A stretch of DNA of 64,000 nt from Corynebacterium maris DSM 45190. Lineage in GTDB: Bacteria; Actinomycetota; Actinomycetes; Mycobacteriales; Mycobacteriaceae. Position 1 is the stretch's first letter. Every line of letters starts with the position of its first letter. The position numbers were made by a program, and so were the translations under genes. The stretch is from positions 124,001 through 188,000 of the forward strand of contig NC_021915.1 in the NCBI RefSeq assembly GCF_000442645.1, read 5' to 3'. This document shows, one piece after another, positions 34,418-43,514 of the stretch. The notes beneath the pieces are model-generated. The model was not told where the DNA came from, made no database searches, and saw only the letters and a list, made by a program, of their open reading frames with translations.

Positions 34418-35173
34418 CTAGACGTCGAAGCCCTGCGCGCGGGCGACCTCGAAGGTCTTGCTGTCGTTGCGTCCGCCCGGCGACAGCTTGGTGATGACCT
34501 GGTTGGTGAAGCTGTCTTCGCGCCGGTTTTCGTTGCGCAGATCGTAGTAGGTGGTCATCTCGGCGTCGTAGTCGGCGAGCGCCTGCGTCCAGGACTCCGG
34601 CTCCTGGTAGCTGTTTTCGAAGACGCGCAGCTGCGCGTCCATGCGCGGCTTGATCTGCGGTTCTTGGTTCGGGTGTCCCAGCGTCATGCCGAGCACCGGA
34701 AAGGTGTACTTCGGCAGGTCGAGCAGTTCGATGATGGCGGGTTCGTCGTTGTGGACGTTGCCCAGGTGGTTGGTGCCCAGGCCGAGGGCCTGCGCGGCGA
34801 CGGTGACGTTTTGCACCATGAGGCAGGCGTCGGTGAAGCCCTCGACGAACACCTTCGTCGAGCCGGCGGGCTCAACGGGTTTGCCGGCTTCCTCCAGGAT
34901 GCCGGCGGCGCGACGGCCGTCGACGATGAACAGCAGGTACACCGGCGCGCGGCGCACATATTCCTGGTTGCCGATCTCCGCGAGCCTGTCTTTTTTCGCC
35001 TGGTCGGTGACGTGGATGATGCTCGCGTTCTGCAGGCTGCGTGAGCTCGCCGTGCGCATCGCGACCTCGAAGAGAGTGTCCAGGGTCTGCTTGTCGACGG
35101 GCTCGTCGGTGAATTCCCGGATGGTCCGGTGGTCGAGTTGGGTGCGAATGGTGGAATTGTCGGTGGGGTTCAT
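34418..35173 (-). CDS. NADPH-dependent flavin oxidoreductase, nitroreductase family (NfsA-like)
   Basis: A 251-aa FMN-binding nitroreductase of the NfsA/FRP group: DHRTIREFTDEPVD at the N-terminus, AMRTASSRSLQNASII (FMN phosphate region), and LGLGTNHLGNVHN with TLGHPNQEPQIKPRM later. Such enzymes reduce nitro compounds, quinones or flavins. The ATG at 35173 fits the family start; the frame upstream to 35236 is not typical. It converges with jetD, 22 nt apart, and GCGGG...CCCGC between them could form a weak hairpin. Confidence 0.82.
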   Translation of the reverse strand: MNPTDNSTIRTQLDHRTIREFTDEPVDKQTLDTLFEVAMRTASSRSLQNASIIHVTDQAKKDRLAEIGNQEYVRRAPVYLLFIVDGRRAAGILEEAGKPVEPAGSTKVFVEGFTDACLMVQNVTVAAQALGLGTNHLGNVHNDEPAIIELLDLPKYTFPVLGMTLGHPNQEPQIKPRMDAQLRVFENSYQEPESWTQALADYDAEMTTYYDLRNENRREDSFTNQVITKLSPGGRNDSKTFEVARAQGFDV

Positions 35174-35283
35174 GAGGCCGACTCTAGTGATGCTTTGGGG
35201 TCGGGCGGGCCGACGGGAGATGGAGTAAGAAGACAAGCCATGTCGGTGAGGGGTGGTTTCACCGAAGGGCCTCGCGCCGGGGA

Positions 35284-35853
35284 TTACTGTTGGCCCCGCG
35301 TGGGCAAGTGGGCCTGTTCGCCGTCGCGGTCCAGCATGATCAGCAGTTCGGCCGGTTCTTCATGCGCCTGGATCAGATGCGGGGTCATGGTGGAGAACTC
35401 CACCGCCTGGCCGGGGTAGACCAGGATCTCGCGGGCGCCCAGCTGGAGGCGGACCACGCCACTGAGCACGGTGAACCATTCGTTGCCGGGGTGAACCTGC
35501 AGATCTTCGTTTTCCCGGTCTTGGGTGATCCGCATCTTGGCGATGAACATGCCGTGCCGGTCCCGTTCGCGGGAAAGCAACCAGAAGGTGGTTCTGCCCA
35601 TGGATTCGGGTTCGGGGCGGATGACTACGTCGTCGTTTCCTTCAGGTGCTACCAGCCGGTCGAGGGAGGTGTCCAAGGCGTGGCTCAGAGCGACGAGGTG
35701 TTCGAGGGTGATGCGTTGATGGCCGGTTTCGATGCGGCTGAGGGTGGAGGGGGACAGCTCGCAGCGAGAGGCCAGGGCCTCGAGGGTCCAGCCGCGGGCC
35801 AGGCGTAGGCCGCGGACGCGGTCACGGACGAGGGAGTCAATCTCTTTTTGCAT
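35284..35853 (-). CDS. XRE-family regulator with C-terminal cupin domain
   Basis: A 189-aa protein with an N-terminal helix-turn-helix (LRLARGWTLEALASRCELSP, then SRIETGHQRITLEHLVAL) and a cupin fold (VHPGNEWFTVLSGVVRLQLG, then YPGQAVEFSTMTPH). These regulators sense small ligands through the cupin. Its start is 43 nt from the divergent methyltransferase gene, so it likely controls that gene and itself. The start at 35853 (MQKEIDSLVRDRV) was chosen over the open frame to 35907, which would overlap the neighbour. Confidence 0.82.
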   Translation of the reverse strand: MQKEIDSLVRDRVRGLRLARGWTLEALASRCELSPSTLSRIETGHQRITLEHLVALSHALDTSLDRLVAPEGNDDVVIRPEPESMGRTTFWLLSRERDRHGMFIAKMRITQDRENEDLQVHPGNEWFTVLSGVVRLQLGAREILVYPGQAVEFSTMTPHLIQAHEEPAELLIMLDRDGEQAHLPTRGQQ

Positions 35854-35896
35854 ATTCCGCAAGAGTACATGCGAAATAAGGGAGACGGTGCGTAAC

Positions 35897-36751
35897 ATGC
35901 CTGTCATGACGCATCATCATTCGCATTCTCATCAGGATCCGTGGCGGGATCTCCCCGACGTCTTGGCCGAAAACCTCGTCCTCGAGGCCACCCTGAATGA
36001 ACCCCTCCTCCACTCCGTGCTCGAGGAGGCTGCGGCCGCGCTGGACCGCGCTCCCGCGACCGTGCTGGATCTCGGTTCCGGGACTGGAGCCGGCACCGTC
36101 GCCCTGGCCCAGCGGTTCCCCGGCGCCCGCGTTCACGCGCTCGACGTCTCCTCGAAGCTGCTCGACCACGTACGTGCCGCCGCGGTGGGCGCCGGGGTGG
36201 GGGAGCGGGTCGAGTCGCACGAGGTCGATCTCGACGGGGACTGGCCGGCGGCCGTTCCCCGTAACGTGGACCTGGTTTGGTCGGCGCTGACTTTGCACCA
36301 CGTGGCCGATCCAGCCGTGGTGCTGCGCCAGATCTTCGATTCCCTGCGCCCGGGTGGAGCGTTCGTTCTGACCGAACTCACCGGCGAGACAGTATTCGAA
36401 CCTGCCGACCTCGGGGGTGGTGGTGCCGGACTGCGCGACCGGCTGGCGGAACTGACGGCCGCGCACGGTCACCACGGCGGTGGCGAGTGGCAGGACCTGC
36501 TCCGCGACGCCGGCTTCGTCTCCGTGCAGCGACACGACCGCGAATTCATCGCCCGCGCCGACAGCGCCGAAGGGGCGCGCTACCTGGCGATCCAGCTGCG
36601 CGGTCAGCGGGGCCGACTCGCGGAACGGCTCAGTGGCGAGGACCTCGCCGGGCTGAACGCCGCGATTGCGGCACTCGACGACGGCGCCTCGCCACTGTCG
36701 TTAACCTCCGGACGCGAGGTGTGGGTGGCGGTGCGCCCGATGGCCGGGTAG
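35897..36751 (+). CDS. class I SAM-dependent methyltransferase
   Basis: A 284-aa methyltransferase with the SAM-binding motif VLDLGSGTGAG, acidic loop HALDVSS, and LVWSALTLHHVADP as motif IV. The N-terminus is His-rich (THHHSHSHQD). The substrate is unknown. It is divergent from an XRE/cupin regulator. The start is either the ATG at 35897 or that at 35906; the much longer upstream frame overlaps the regulator. Confidence 0.75.
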   Translation: MPVMTHHHSHSHQDPWRDLPDVLAENLVLEATLNEPLLHSVLEEAAAALDRAPATVLDLGSGTGAGTVALAQRFPGARVHALDVSSKLLDHVRAAAVGAGVGERVESHEVDLDGDWPAAVPRNVDLVWSALTLHHVADPAVVLRQIFDSLRPGGAFVLTELTGETVFEPADLGGGGAGLRDRLAELTAAHGHHGGGEWQDLLRDAGFVSVQRHDREFIARADSAEGARYLAIQLRGQRGRLAERLSGEDLAGLNAAIAALDDGASPLSLTSGREVWVAVRPMAG

Positions 36752-36944
36752 CACATCGACGCGGACGTGACCGTGATATTTTCTGTGTGGGTGGTTGTAA
36801 AGCGAAGAGCTACGTGGTGTTTCACGTGAAACGGCCGGGCCGAGGTGGAAAACTTCTCCATCCCACTTGACGCAGGTCAAAGTTTTTCTGACCTATCTTT
36901 GCGATAATCAGGTGGAGGAAAACAACACGAGGAGATGCTTTGTC

Positions 36945-37880
36945 ATGGCTATCTGCGACGGCCCACCCCTGCCCGCGGCGGTGATCCACCACCGCGACAA
37001 CTACAACGACTCCACCTTGAGTGGTGCGTTTATCGCAGTCGGCACAGTAGATGCGCCGGCCAGGGTGCGGCAGTTTCACGTGGACGAGGGGCTGGAAGTT
37101 CGCGGCCACATGATCGAAGCTTTCCTCGACTTGTGGAAGGCCCATCGGGACACGGGGCTGATCCTCTATGTCTCGGACAGGATCGTCCGCGGACTGCTGC
37201 GGGAACAGGCCGAGAACTACCCGGGTCTCATTGTCCGCGACGTAGTCTCCGGCGCCCGCCTTCAGGCGGCCTGGCGTTCCGCCCGGCGCGCGATCGACGA
37301 GGCGCAGGCGGAGCTGTGCGGCCCGGGAGAGTGTGAGTTTGTGCAGGAGGAGCGCCATCTGGTCATCGCCACGGACGCCTCGAAGCAGTCTCGCGGCAAC
37401 ACGATTGGCATCGGCGCGGCGAACTCCCGCGGGAATATCCGCGGCAACGTGATTACTGCGGGCACCGTTCTGGAGGGCGAGTTCGCGGCGGTCGGCTCGG
37501 CGTTGCGGAAGTGGGGCCACACCGCGGACGTCATTGACGTGCTCACCGACTGTCGGACGGTGGCGACGATCCTCAGTCGCGATCGGCCGAAGCCGACGGG
37601 GGCGGGCGGCGGCCAGCGCGGTGCTGCCGTGCAGACGCTGAATAACCTGCGGCGCACCGCCACCATCCGCGTCCACTGGGTCCGCGGGCACGACGGTCAT
37701 GTGCTCAACGAGATGGCGCACCGCGCCGCGATGACCGCCCGCCGCTGCCACGAGATGAACACCGACAACCAGAAGGAGTTCTATTGCGACTTCCGCGACG
37801 AATTGCAAGATGAGCTGACCGGCATGGAACCCGCGGAGCTGGTGCCGGGAGGAGGGGGATGTGGACGGGCGGCGGCGTGA
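36945..37880 (+). CDS. RNase H-fold protein with variant active site
   Basis: A 311-aa protein whose second half matches an RNase H domain: ATDASK (D144), LEGEFAAVGSAL (E179), TDCRTVATIL (D202), and HWVRGHDGHVLNEMAHRAA. The last motif normally ends N-E-x-A-D, but here histidine replaces the fourth catalytic aspartate, so activity may be altered or absent. The first 130 residues are unassigned. GGAG lies 10 nt before the ATG at 36945. The end overlaps the next small gene by 20 nt. Confidence 0.65.
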   Translation: MAICDGPPLPAAVIHHRDNYNDSTLSGAFIAVGTVDAPARVRQFHVDEGLEVRGHMIEAFLDLWKAHRDTGLILYVSDRIVRGLLREQAENYPGLIVRDVVSGARLQAAWRSARRAIDEAQAELCGPGECEFVQEERHLVIATDASKQSRGNTIGIGAANSRGNIRGNVITAGTVLEGEFAAVGSALRKWGHTADVIDVLTDCRTVATILSRDRPKPTGAGGGQRGAAVQTLNNLRRTATIRVHWVRGHDGHVLNEMAHRAAMTARRCHEMNTDNQKEFYCDFRDELQDELTGMEPAELVPGGGGCGRAAA

Positions 37881-38202
37881 CCTCGTCGCCGCGATGATCA
37901 TGCACGCCCCGCCACTGGCGGGCGCATCTGCACCCGACGCCGCTGATCGCCGGCTCTGGCTGGATGTGCTGGGTCGCCTGAGGGTGGGCGAGGAGTGCGG
38001 GTGCGGGATCTGCCCCTCCTTTACGCTCGAGTTGGACGGGCGGCCCGCGCCGCAGGCGGGGCGCCGCCATATTCTCGTGGCGAGTGCAGGACGGGCGCTG
38101 GTGCTGTTGACTGTGGAGGGCGGAGTGGTTTCCGGATTGGAGGTGGCGCCCGGCGGCGACGAGGCCGTCGACCTGCCTGAGGTGACCGAGCTGACGTTCT
38201 AG
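37861..38202 (+). CDS. hypothetical protein with CGCGIC motif
   Basis: A 113-aa protein of unknown function. A cysteine-rich motif EECGCGICPSFTLEL near the middle could bind a metal. The start GTG at 37861 lies in the end of the RNase H-like gene with GGAGGAGGGG just upstream, which supports real translation and coupling to that gene. No family was recognised. Confidence 0.55.
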   Translation: MDGRRRDLVAAMIMHAPPLAGASAPDAADRRLWLDVLGRLRVGEECGCGICPSFTLELDGRPAPQAGRRHILVASAGRALVLLTVEGGVVSGLEVAPGGDEAVDLPEVTELTF

Positions 38203-38304
38203 GGTTGGGAAGCGCGGTGTGGTCCAGTTTCACGTGAAACATCCCGAATTGCCGAACGGTCCGCGCCCTTGTGTCGCACGTCACAGTCTGGGATAATGCA
38301 GTCT

Positions 38305-38715
38305 ATGATCCCCCATTCTCGAGGCCGTGGCGACCGTAATATCTGGCCGTTGATGACGTCGATCGATGCACTCGCCCTGCGCGACTGGTTGGCCCAGCTT
38401 GGATTTGAAGAAGGGGTGCTCATCCACAAGGACGACCGGGTCGAGCACAGCGAAATGATCTGGCCCGAGGGTGGGCGGGTGGTGGTCTGCGCGCAACGGG
38501 AGGAAGAGCCCTCGATCGTGCCGGCGGGCATCGGCAACGTCTACGTCGTCACCGATGACCCCGACGAGGTGTACCGCACGGCCCGGGAGATGGGGGCGAC
38601 CATCTCACGGGAGCTGATGGACACCGGGTACGGCTCGCGGGACTTCACCGTGCGCAGCCCGGACGGGCACAGCCTGTCTTTCGGCACCTATGACGGCGCC
38701 GAGGAATCAGACTAG
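38305..38715 (+). CDS. glyoxalase/VOC-superfamily protein
   Basis: A protein of about 136 aa with one VOC fold: IDALALRDWLAQLGFEEG, IGNVYVVTDDPDEVYRTA and FTVRSPDGHSLSFGTY. Such proteins may be dioxygenases, resistance proteins or isomerases. There is no specific functional clue. Possible starts are the ATGs at 38296 and 38305. It overlaps the end of the convergent APP1 phosphatase gene by 9 nt. Confidence 0.65.
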   Translation: MIPHSRGRGDRNIWPLMTSIDALALRDWLAQLGFEEGVLIHKDDRVEHSEMIWPEGGRVVVCAQREEEPSIVPAGIGNVYVVTDDPDEVYRTAREMGATISRELMDTGYGSRDFTVRSPDGHSLSFGTYDGAEESD

Positions 38716-39741
38716 CCGGTACCTCTCCAGCAGCGCGTGGCCGTCGGCGCCGTAGATCGTCGGCACGCCGTCGCGATCCGTGCGCGGCGGGCCGGTCAAG
38801 GAGCTCGTCGTGCCGTGGGACAAGACGTGCTCGGTGGGGGTCAGCTCCCGGATCGCGACGCCGCGCACCCGGTCGGGGTGCTCGTCCACGAACTCCCCGT
38901 AGGTCAACGGGTCGTGCTGGCCGTCGTCGCCGACGAGCGCCCACCGGATGGCGGGGTAGTCGATGGCGAGGTTCCGCAGCTGCACCTTCTTGTGCTCCTG
39001 CCCGGAACGGAACAGGCCGGTGGGGGTGGGGCCCCAGTCGGTCAGCAGCAGCGGCCCCTTCGGCAAGCCCTGTTCCTCGATGAACTTCACCAGGGTGTCG
39101 TAGGTGTTCCACGCGCCCGTCGACAAGTAAAAGACCGGGGCGCCCGGATGCTCGCGCAGTACTTCGGCGTAGAAGTCCGCCATCCCCTCGACCGGCTGGC
39201 GCTGGTTGGTGTGCTTGACCCAGGAGTTGTAGGCGGCGAGCAGGGCACGCGGCAGGTTGGTCACCATCACCGTGTCATCGATGTCAGAGACCAGACCCAT
39301 CGTCTCGTCGTCGGCGGTGACCAGCACCTCCGCGGTAACCGGCTCCGCACCCTGGGCCTCGACCCGGACCTCCTGCCAGCCGACGTCCAGGCCATGATTG
39401 TCCACCGTGACGTCGAAATACCCGTTCTGGTTGGTGCGCGTGCTCACGCGCTGGTCGCCCGCGTGCACGGTCACCGGCAGGTCGCCGACCTGGATGGTGA
39501 AGAACTGCCGGTAGCCGCGCTGGGCCTGCTGGGTCACCTGCTGCACCTGCGAACGGGGGTCGCCGTTGTCGTCGAACTCGGGGTCTTCCATGAGGATCCG
39601 GCCGATGACGTGGATGCGCTGTGCGGTGCCGTAGCCGCGGTACGGCTGAATCTCCGGCACCCAGCCGGCGGCGGTCTTGCGCTCGACGCCGCGGCGGTTG
39701 ATGCGGCGTTCCGCCGCGCGAACGATGTCTGACAGTCCCAT
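38707..39741 (-). CDS. APP1-type phosphatidate phosphatase domain protein (DUF2183)
   Basis: A 344-aa protein with the HAD-like phosphatase signature DIDDT at residues 153-157, then APVFYLSTGAWNTYDTL and ALVGDDGQHDPLTY. This is the APP1 catalytic domain. The first 145 residues form a beta-rich domain of unknown role. In yeast APP1 dephosphorylates phosphatidate; the bacterial substrate is unknown. It stands alone, 38 nt downstream of the metE start-side cluster's 3' end on the same strand. Confidence 0.78.
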   Translation of the reverse strand: MGLSDIVRAAERRINRRGVERKTAAGWVPEIQPYRGYGTAQRIHVIGRILMEDPEFDDNGDPRSQVQQVTQQAQRGYRQFFTIQVGDLPVTVHAGDQRVSTRTNQNGYFDVTVDNHGLDVGWQEVRVEAQGAEPVTAEVLVTADDETMGLVSDIDDTVMVTNLPRALLAAYNSWVKHTNQRQPVEGMADFYAEVLREHPGAPVFYLSTGAWNTYDTLVKFIEEQGLPKGPLLLTDWGPTPTGLFRSGQEHKKVQLRNLAIDYPAIRWALVGDDGQHDPLTYGEFVDEHPDRVRGVAIRELTPTEHVLSHGTTSSLTGPPRTDRDGVPTIYGADGHALLERYRLV

Positions 39742-39779
39742 GCGGGCGAGAATACACTCGCCGCGGGCGCCGGGCGTCG

Positions 39780-42122
39780 TTAAGCGCGGACCGGGGCAGT
39801 GTGCTTGAGCTCTACGTTCGCCAGGACGTGGTCGCGGGCCAGCACCATGTTGCGCAGCGAGGCCTCGGTCTCCTCATAACCGCGGGTCTTCAGGCCGCAG
39901 TCCGGGTTGACCCACAGCCGCTCCGCCGGGACGTGCTGGGCGGCGGCGGTCAGCAGCTCGATGAGCTCGGCCACCTCCGGCACGCGCGGGGAATGGATGT
40001 CGTAGATGCCCGGGCCGATGCCGGAGGTGAACTTCTCCTCGATGTCGCCGAGCAGCTCCATCCGCGAACGGGCCGCCTCGATGGAGGTGACGTCGGCGTC
40101 GAGGTCGTTGATAGCCTCGATGATCTGGCCGAACTCCGAGTAGCACAGGTGTGTGTGGATCTGGGTGTCCGGCTGCGCGTCGGCGGCGACCAGGCGGAAG
40201 CCGCGCACGGCCCAGTCCAGGTACTCCTGGCGGCGCTCTTCGCGCAGCGGCAGCAGCTCGCGCAGGGCCGGCTCGTCGATCTGGATGATCTTGATGCCGG
40301 CCTCCTCGAGGTCGGCGACCTCGTCGGCCAGCGCCACGCCGATCTGGTCCGCGGAGACGGACAGCGGGACGTCGTCACGCACGAACGACCAGGCCAAAAT
40401 GGTGACCGGGCCGGTGAGCATGCCCTTGACGTGCTTGTCCGACAGCGACTGGGCGTAGGCGATCCAGTCGACGGTCATGGCCTGCGGGCGGGAGACGTCG
40501 CCGATGATGATCGGCGGACGGGTGCAGCGGGAGCCATAAGACTGGACCCAGCCGTTCTCGGTGACCACGAAGCCGTCGAGCAGCTCCGCGAAGTACTGCA
40601 CCATGTCGTTGCGCTCCGGCTCGCCGTGCACCAGCACGTCGATGCCCAGGCTCTCCTGTAGCTCGATGACCGAGGCGATCTCGTCCTTCTGCGCCTGGAC
40701 GTACGCCGCGTCGTCGATGACGCCGGCCTTGTGGTCGGCGCGAGCCTTGCGCACCTCGTCGGTCTGCGGGAAGGAGCCGATGGTGGTGGTCGGCAGCTCC
40801 GGCAGGTTCAGCGACTGCTGCGCCTCGACGCGCTCGTCGAAGGACGGCTGGCGCTTGACCTCGCCGTCCGGCAGGGCGGCGACGCGGGCCTGGACGGCCT
40901 GGTTGTGTACACGCGCCGATTCACGGCGGGTGCGCACGGCGCGGTCGGCGCGGGCGAAGGCCTCGCCGGCGGCGACGGTGCCCTCGTTCAGGGCGGTGGA
41001 CAGGGAGACGGCCTCGCCGACCTTCTCGTCGGCGAAGGAGAGCCAACCGGCGACGTCGACCGGCAGGTTCGGCTCGTTGGCGACGGTGTGCGGCACGTGC
41101 AGCAGCGACACCGAGGACGAGACGGTCACCGTCAGGCCGGCGTTTTTGAGCTGCTCGAGCACGCTGAGACGCTCACGCAGGTCGGCGGCCCAGACGTTGC
41201 GGCCGTCGATGACGCCGGCGACCAGGCGGGTGTTCTTGTCCACGGTGGCGGCGATGCGCTCCAGGTAGTCCGGGGCTTCCTTCAGCGTCTGCGGGGCCAG
41301 GTCGACGCCGAGGGCCTCCGGACGGGCGGCGGCCAGTGCCTCGAGTCCGGCGTTCAGCGAGCCGTAGGGGGTGGACAGGAACACGGACGGGCGCACGGCG
41401 TCCTCGGCCAGCAGGGTGGCGTAGGTCTGCTTCGCCAGCTCCGCGAGCTCGGCGTCGGTGATTCCGGTGAGGTCGGCGACCAGGGCCGGCTCCTCGATCT
41501 GGACCCACTCCACGCCGTTGTCGGCGAGGGTTTCGAGGATTTCGGCGTAGGAGGCGGTCAGCTTCGCCAGGTGATCCAGGGGCCGGGTGGTCGCGCCCTC
41601 GGCCTGCTTGGACAACGCCAGCAGGGTGACCGGCCCGACGAGGAAGGGGCGCACGACGTTGCCGGCGTCCTTGGCCTCGGTGAACAACTCCAGCAGACGC
41701 TGCGGGCGCGGGCGGTATTCTTCGTCGTCGCCGACCTCCGGGACCAGGTAGTGGTAGTTGGTGTCGAACCACTTGGTCATCTCCAGCGGGGCAGTGTCGG
41801 CGTTGCCGCGGGCCAGGGTGAAGTAATCGGCCAGGGCGACGTCTTCGTCGGCGCCGCCGAGCAGGCCGACGGTCACGGCCGTCTCCAGGACGTGGTCGTA
41901 GTAGGCGGCGTCCGCGGGGATCGAGTAGTCCTCGGTCAGGCCCAGCTCACGCAGTCGCGCCCAGTTGCTCAGGCGCAGGCTGCGGGCCGCGGAGCGGAAC
42001 TCCTCGGCGTCGATGCGGCCCTTCCAGAAGGACTCCAGCGCCTTTTTCAGCTCGCGGTTCGGGCCGATGCGGGGATAGCCCTCGATCGTGGCGTTGGGGA
42101 AGGTGACGGTGTTTTCAGACAT
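39780..42122 (-). CDS. metE: cobalamin-independent methionine synthase
   Basis: A 780-aa MetE. The N-terminal half starts GYPRIGPNRELKKALESFWKG, and the catalytic half contains TTIGSFPQTDEVR, HGEPERNDMVQYF and the zinc ligands in HLCYSEF and NPDCGLKTRGYEE. It transfers the methyl group from methyl-tetrahydrofolate polyglutamate to homocysteine. metF, which makes the methyl donor, lies 112 nt upstream on the same strand, so the pair forms a methionine unit. In corynebacteria such genes are commonly under McbR control. Confidence 0.95.
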   Translation of the reverse strand: MSENTVTFPNATIEGYPRIGPNRELKKALESFWKGRIDAEEFRSAARSLRLSNWARLRELGLTEDYSIPADAAYYDHVLETAVTVGLLGGADEDVALADYFTLARGNADTAPLEMTKWFDTNYHYLVPEVGDDEEYRPRPQRLLELFTEAKDAGNVVRPFLVGPVTLLALSKQAEGATTRPLDHLAKLTASYAEILETLADNGVEWVQIEEPALVADLTGITDAELAELAKQTYATLLAEDAVRPSVFLSTPYGSLNAGLEALAAARPEALGVDLAPQTLKEAPDYLERIAATVDKNTRLVAGVIDGRNVWAADLRERLSVLEQLKNAGLTVTVSSSVSLLHVPHTVANEPNLPVDVAGWLSFADEKVGEAVSLSTALNEGTVAAGEAFARADRAVRTRRESARVHNQAVQARVAALPDGEVKRQPSFDERVEAQQSLNLPELPTTTIGSFPQTDEVRKARADHKAGVIDDAAYVQAQKDEIASVIELQESLGIDVLVHGEPERNDMVQYFAELLDGFVVTENGWVQSYGSRCTRPPIIIGDVSRPQAMTVDWIAYAQSLSDKHVKGMLTGPVTILAWSFVRDDVPLSVSADQIGVALADEVADLEEAGIKIIQIDEPALRELLPLREERRQEYLDWAVRGFRLVAADAQPDTQIHTHLCYSEFGQIIEAINDLDADVTSIEAARSRMELLGDIEEKFTSGIGPGIYDIHSPRVPEVAELIELLTAAAQHVPAERLWVNPDCGLKTRGYEETEASLRNMVLARDHVLANVELKHTAPVRA

Positions 42123-42234
42123 GGCAAAAATGCCCTTTCTCGCGAAAAGTGAAGTAGTTGGGTGGTGTTCCGAACTGATCTTCGCGGGGGCTCCCGGTTC
42201 TGATGTTCGTGGGTGTCGCTACCGGACGGTCATC

Positions 42235-43257
42235 TCACGCACGCGGATGGCGTGGTGCGATGCCGATGCGGGTGAGCAACTCTCCGGTGACGTCGGCGCG
42301 GTTGAACGTGTACAGGTGCAGGCTCTCCGTGTCATTCGACAGGAGGGTCTGCGCCATTTCAGCGGTCGCGTCCATACCGATGTCGAGCTGGCCCTCCGGC
42401 GTGTCGGACTTCTCCAGGCGGCGAATCAGCCGCTCGGGGACCTCCAGGCCGGAGAGCTGCCCCATTCGGCGCAGCCGCTGCACGCTGATCATCGGCGCCA
42501 GCGCCGGAATCAACGGGATGGTGACCCCGGCCAACCGGGCCCGGTCGCGGAACCGCAGGTAATCCTCCGGGTCGAAGAACATCTGGGTGATGGCGAAGCC
42601 CGCGCCGAGGCGCTGCTTGGCCAGCAGGACGTCGATGTCCTCGTCCGGGCCGGAGGACTGGTAGTGCCCGGAGGGGTAGGCGGCGACGCCGACCGCCAGC
42701 CGGCCCGCCGCGAAGCGGGCGGCCTGGCTGCCTTCCACCTCGCCGATCAGGTTGATCAGGTCGGTGGCGTGCGGCAACTCGCCCGGGGCCGGCCCGTCCT
42801 GGCCGTCCGGGTAGTCGCCGCGCAGCGCCAGGAACCCGCGCACCCCGGCGTCGATGAGCCGGTTGATCCAGCCGACGAGTTCGTCGCGGGTGCCGGCGGT
42901 GCACGCCAGGTGCGCCAGCGGCAGCATCCGGGTGGTCTGGGAGATGCGCTCGATGAACGCGGAGGTGCCCGTGAGCCAATCAGAGCGTTGGGAGCTGGTC
43001 ACGGCCAGGTAGTCGGGGCCGTAGGACTCGAGGGTGGCCAGCAGGTGGTCGATCTTGGAGCGGTCCGAGTCGTGGCGCGGCGGCATGACTTCAAAGGACA
43101 GGGAGGTGCGGCGACGGGCGCCGGGGGCGCGGCCGAGCAGATCTTCGGGATCGAGCTTCGTCGGCTGGGACTCGACCGGAATGAGATCCTCGTCGAGCGG
43201 CGCAGACGCCGAGAACCGGGTGGACCGGTGCGGGCGGACGGATACGTCAGCGCTCAT
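42235..43257 (-). CDS. metF: methylenetetrahydrofolate reductase
   Basis: A 340-aa flavoprotein: SLSFEVMPPRHDSDRSKI, LAHLACTAGTRDEL, GFLALRGDYPDG and GAGFAITQMFFDPEDYLRF are MTHFR motifs. It makes 5-methyl-THF for MetE. The ATG at 43257 is preceded by GAGGAGG and agrees with family length; the open frame reaches 43392 but would pass through a large hairpin. The ribosome-binding site is one arm of a 12-bp perfect inverted repeat (43258-43269 with 43325-43336). Confidence 0.92.
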   Translation of the reverse strand: MSADVSVRPHRSTRFSASAPLDEDLIPVESQPTKLDPEDLLGRAPGARRRTSLSFEVMPPRHDSDRSKIDHLLATLESYGPDYLAVTSSQRSDWLTGTSAFIERISQTTRMLPLAHLACTAGTRDELVGWINRLIDAGVRGFLALRGDYPDGQDGPAPGELPHATDLINLIGEVEGSQAARFAAGRLAVGVAAYPSGHYQSSGPDEDIDVLLAKQRLGAGFAITQMFFDPEDYLRFRDRARLAGVTIPLIPALAPMISVQRLRRMGQLSGLEVPERLIRRLEKSDTPEGQLDIGMDATAEMAQTLLSNDTESLHLYTFNRADVTGELLTRIGIAPRHPRA

Positions 43258-43336
43258 GGAAGCCTCCTCTGGTGGTGTCGTGGTGCCCGGCCCGCAACTG
43301 CTGCGGACGGGCGTGCACGGAGGTGAGGAGGCTTCC
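43258..43336 (-). promoter_or_regulatory. metF leader hairpin masking the ribosome-binding site
   Basis: On the mRNA strand GGAAGCCTCCTC (43336-43325) pairs perfectly with GAGGAGGCTTCC (43269-43258), which is the metF Shine-Dalgarno directly before the ATG. The 55-nt loop holds a second hairpin (GCCCG-T-CCGCA...TGCGG-GC-CGGGC). Such a structure can block translation and is a candidate for regulated leader control. I could not match it to a known riboswitch. Confidence 0.6.
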
Positions 43337-43478
43337 TGTGTCCCTCGGTGCGGATTGGGTTTAAATGTAGCCACGTGGGCACGGCCAGGCACAAGGGCTA
43401 GGTTTTGTGTGGTTGACGATTAGCGCTTGTACCAGCACAAACGCTGGGTTAGAATGTGAAAGTAATTCCATTGGCGAG

Positions 43479-43494
43479 TGTACCGCTTGGTCTA
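43479..43494 (-). promoter_or_regulatory. McbR-like operator candidate upstream of metF
   Basis: On the minus strand TAGACCAAGCGGTACA resembles the corynebacterial McbR site TAGAC-N6-GTCTA, with the left half exact and two mismatches in the right half. It lies about 220 nt upstream of metF. Confidence 0.35.
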
Positions 43495-43514
43495 CCGAGG
43501 GGTTGTCTGAAGGC

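Noticed and set aside
40731..43326. Two long plus-strand frames opposite metE and metF
   Set aside because: They are mirror frames of strongly conserved enzymes and have Gly/Arg/Val-rich composition without motifs.
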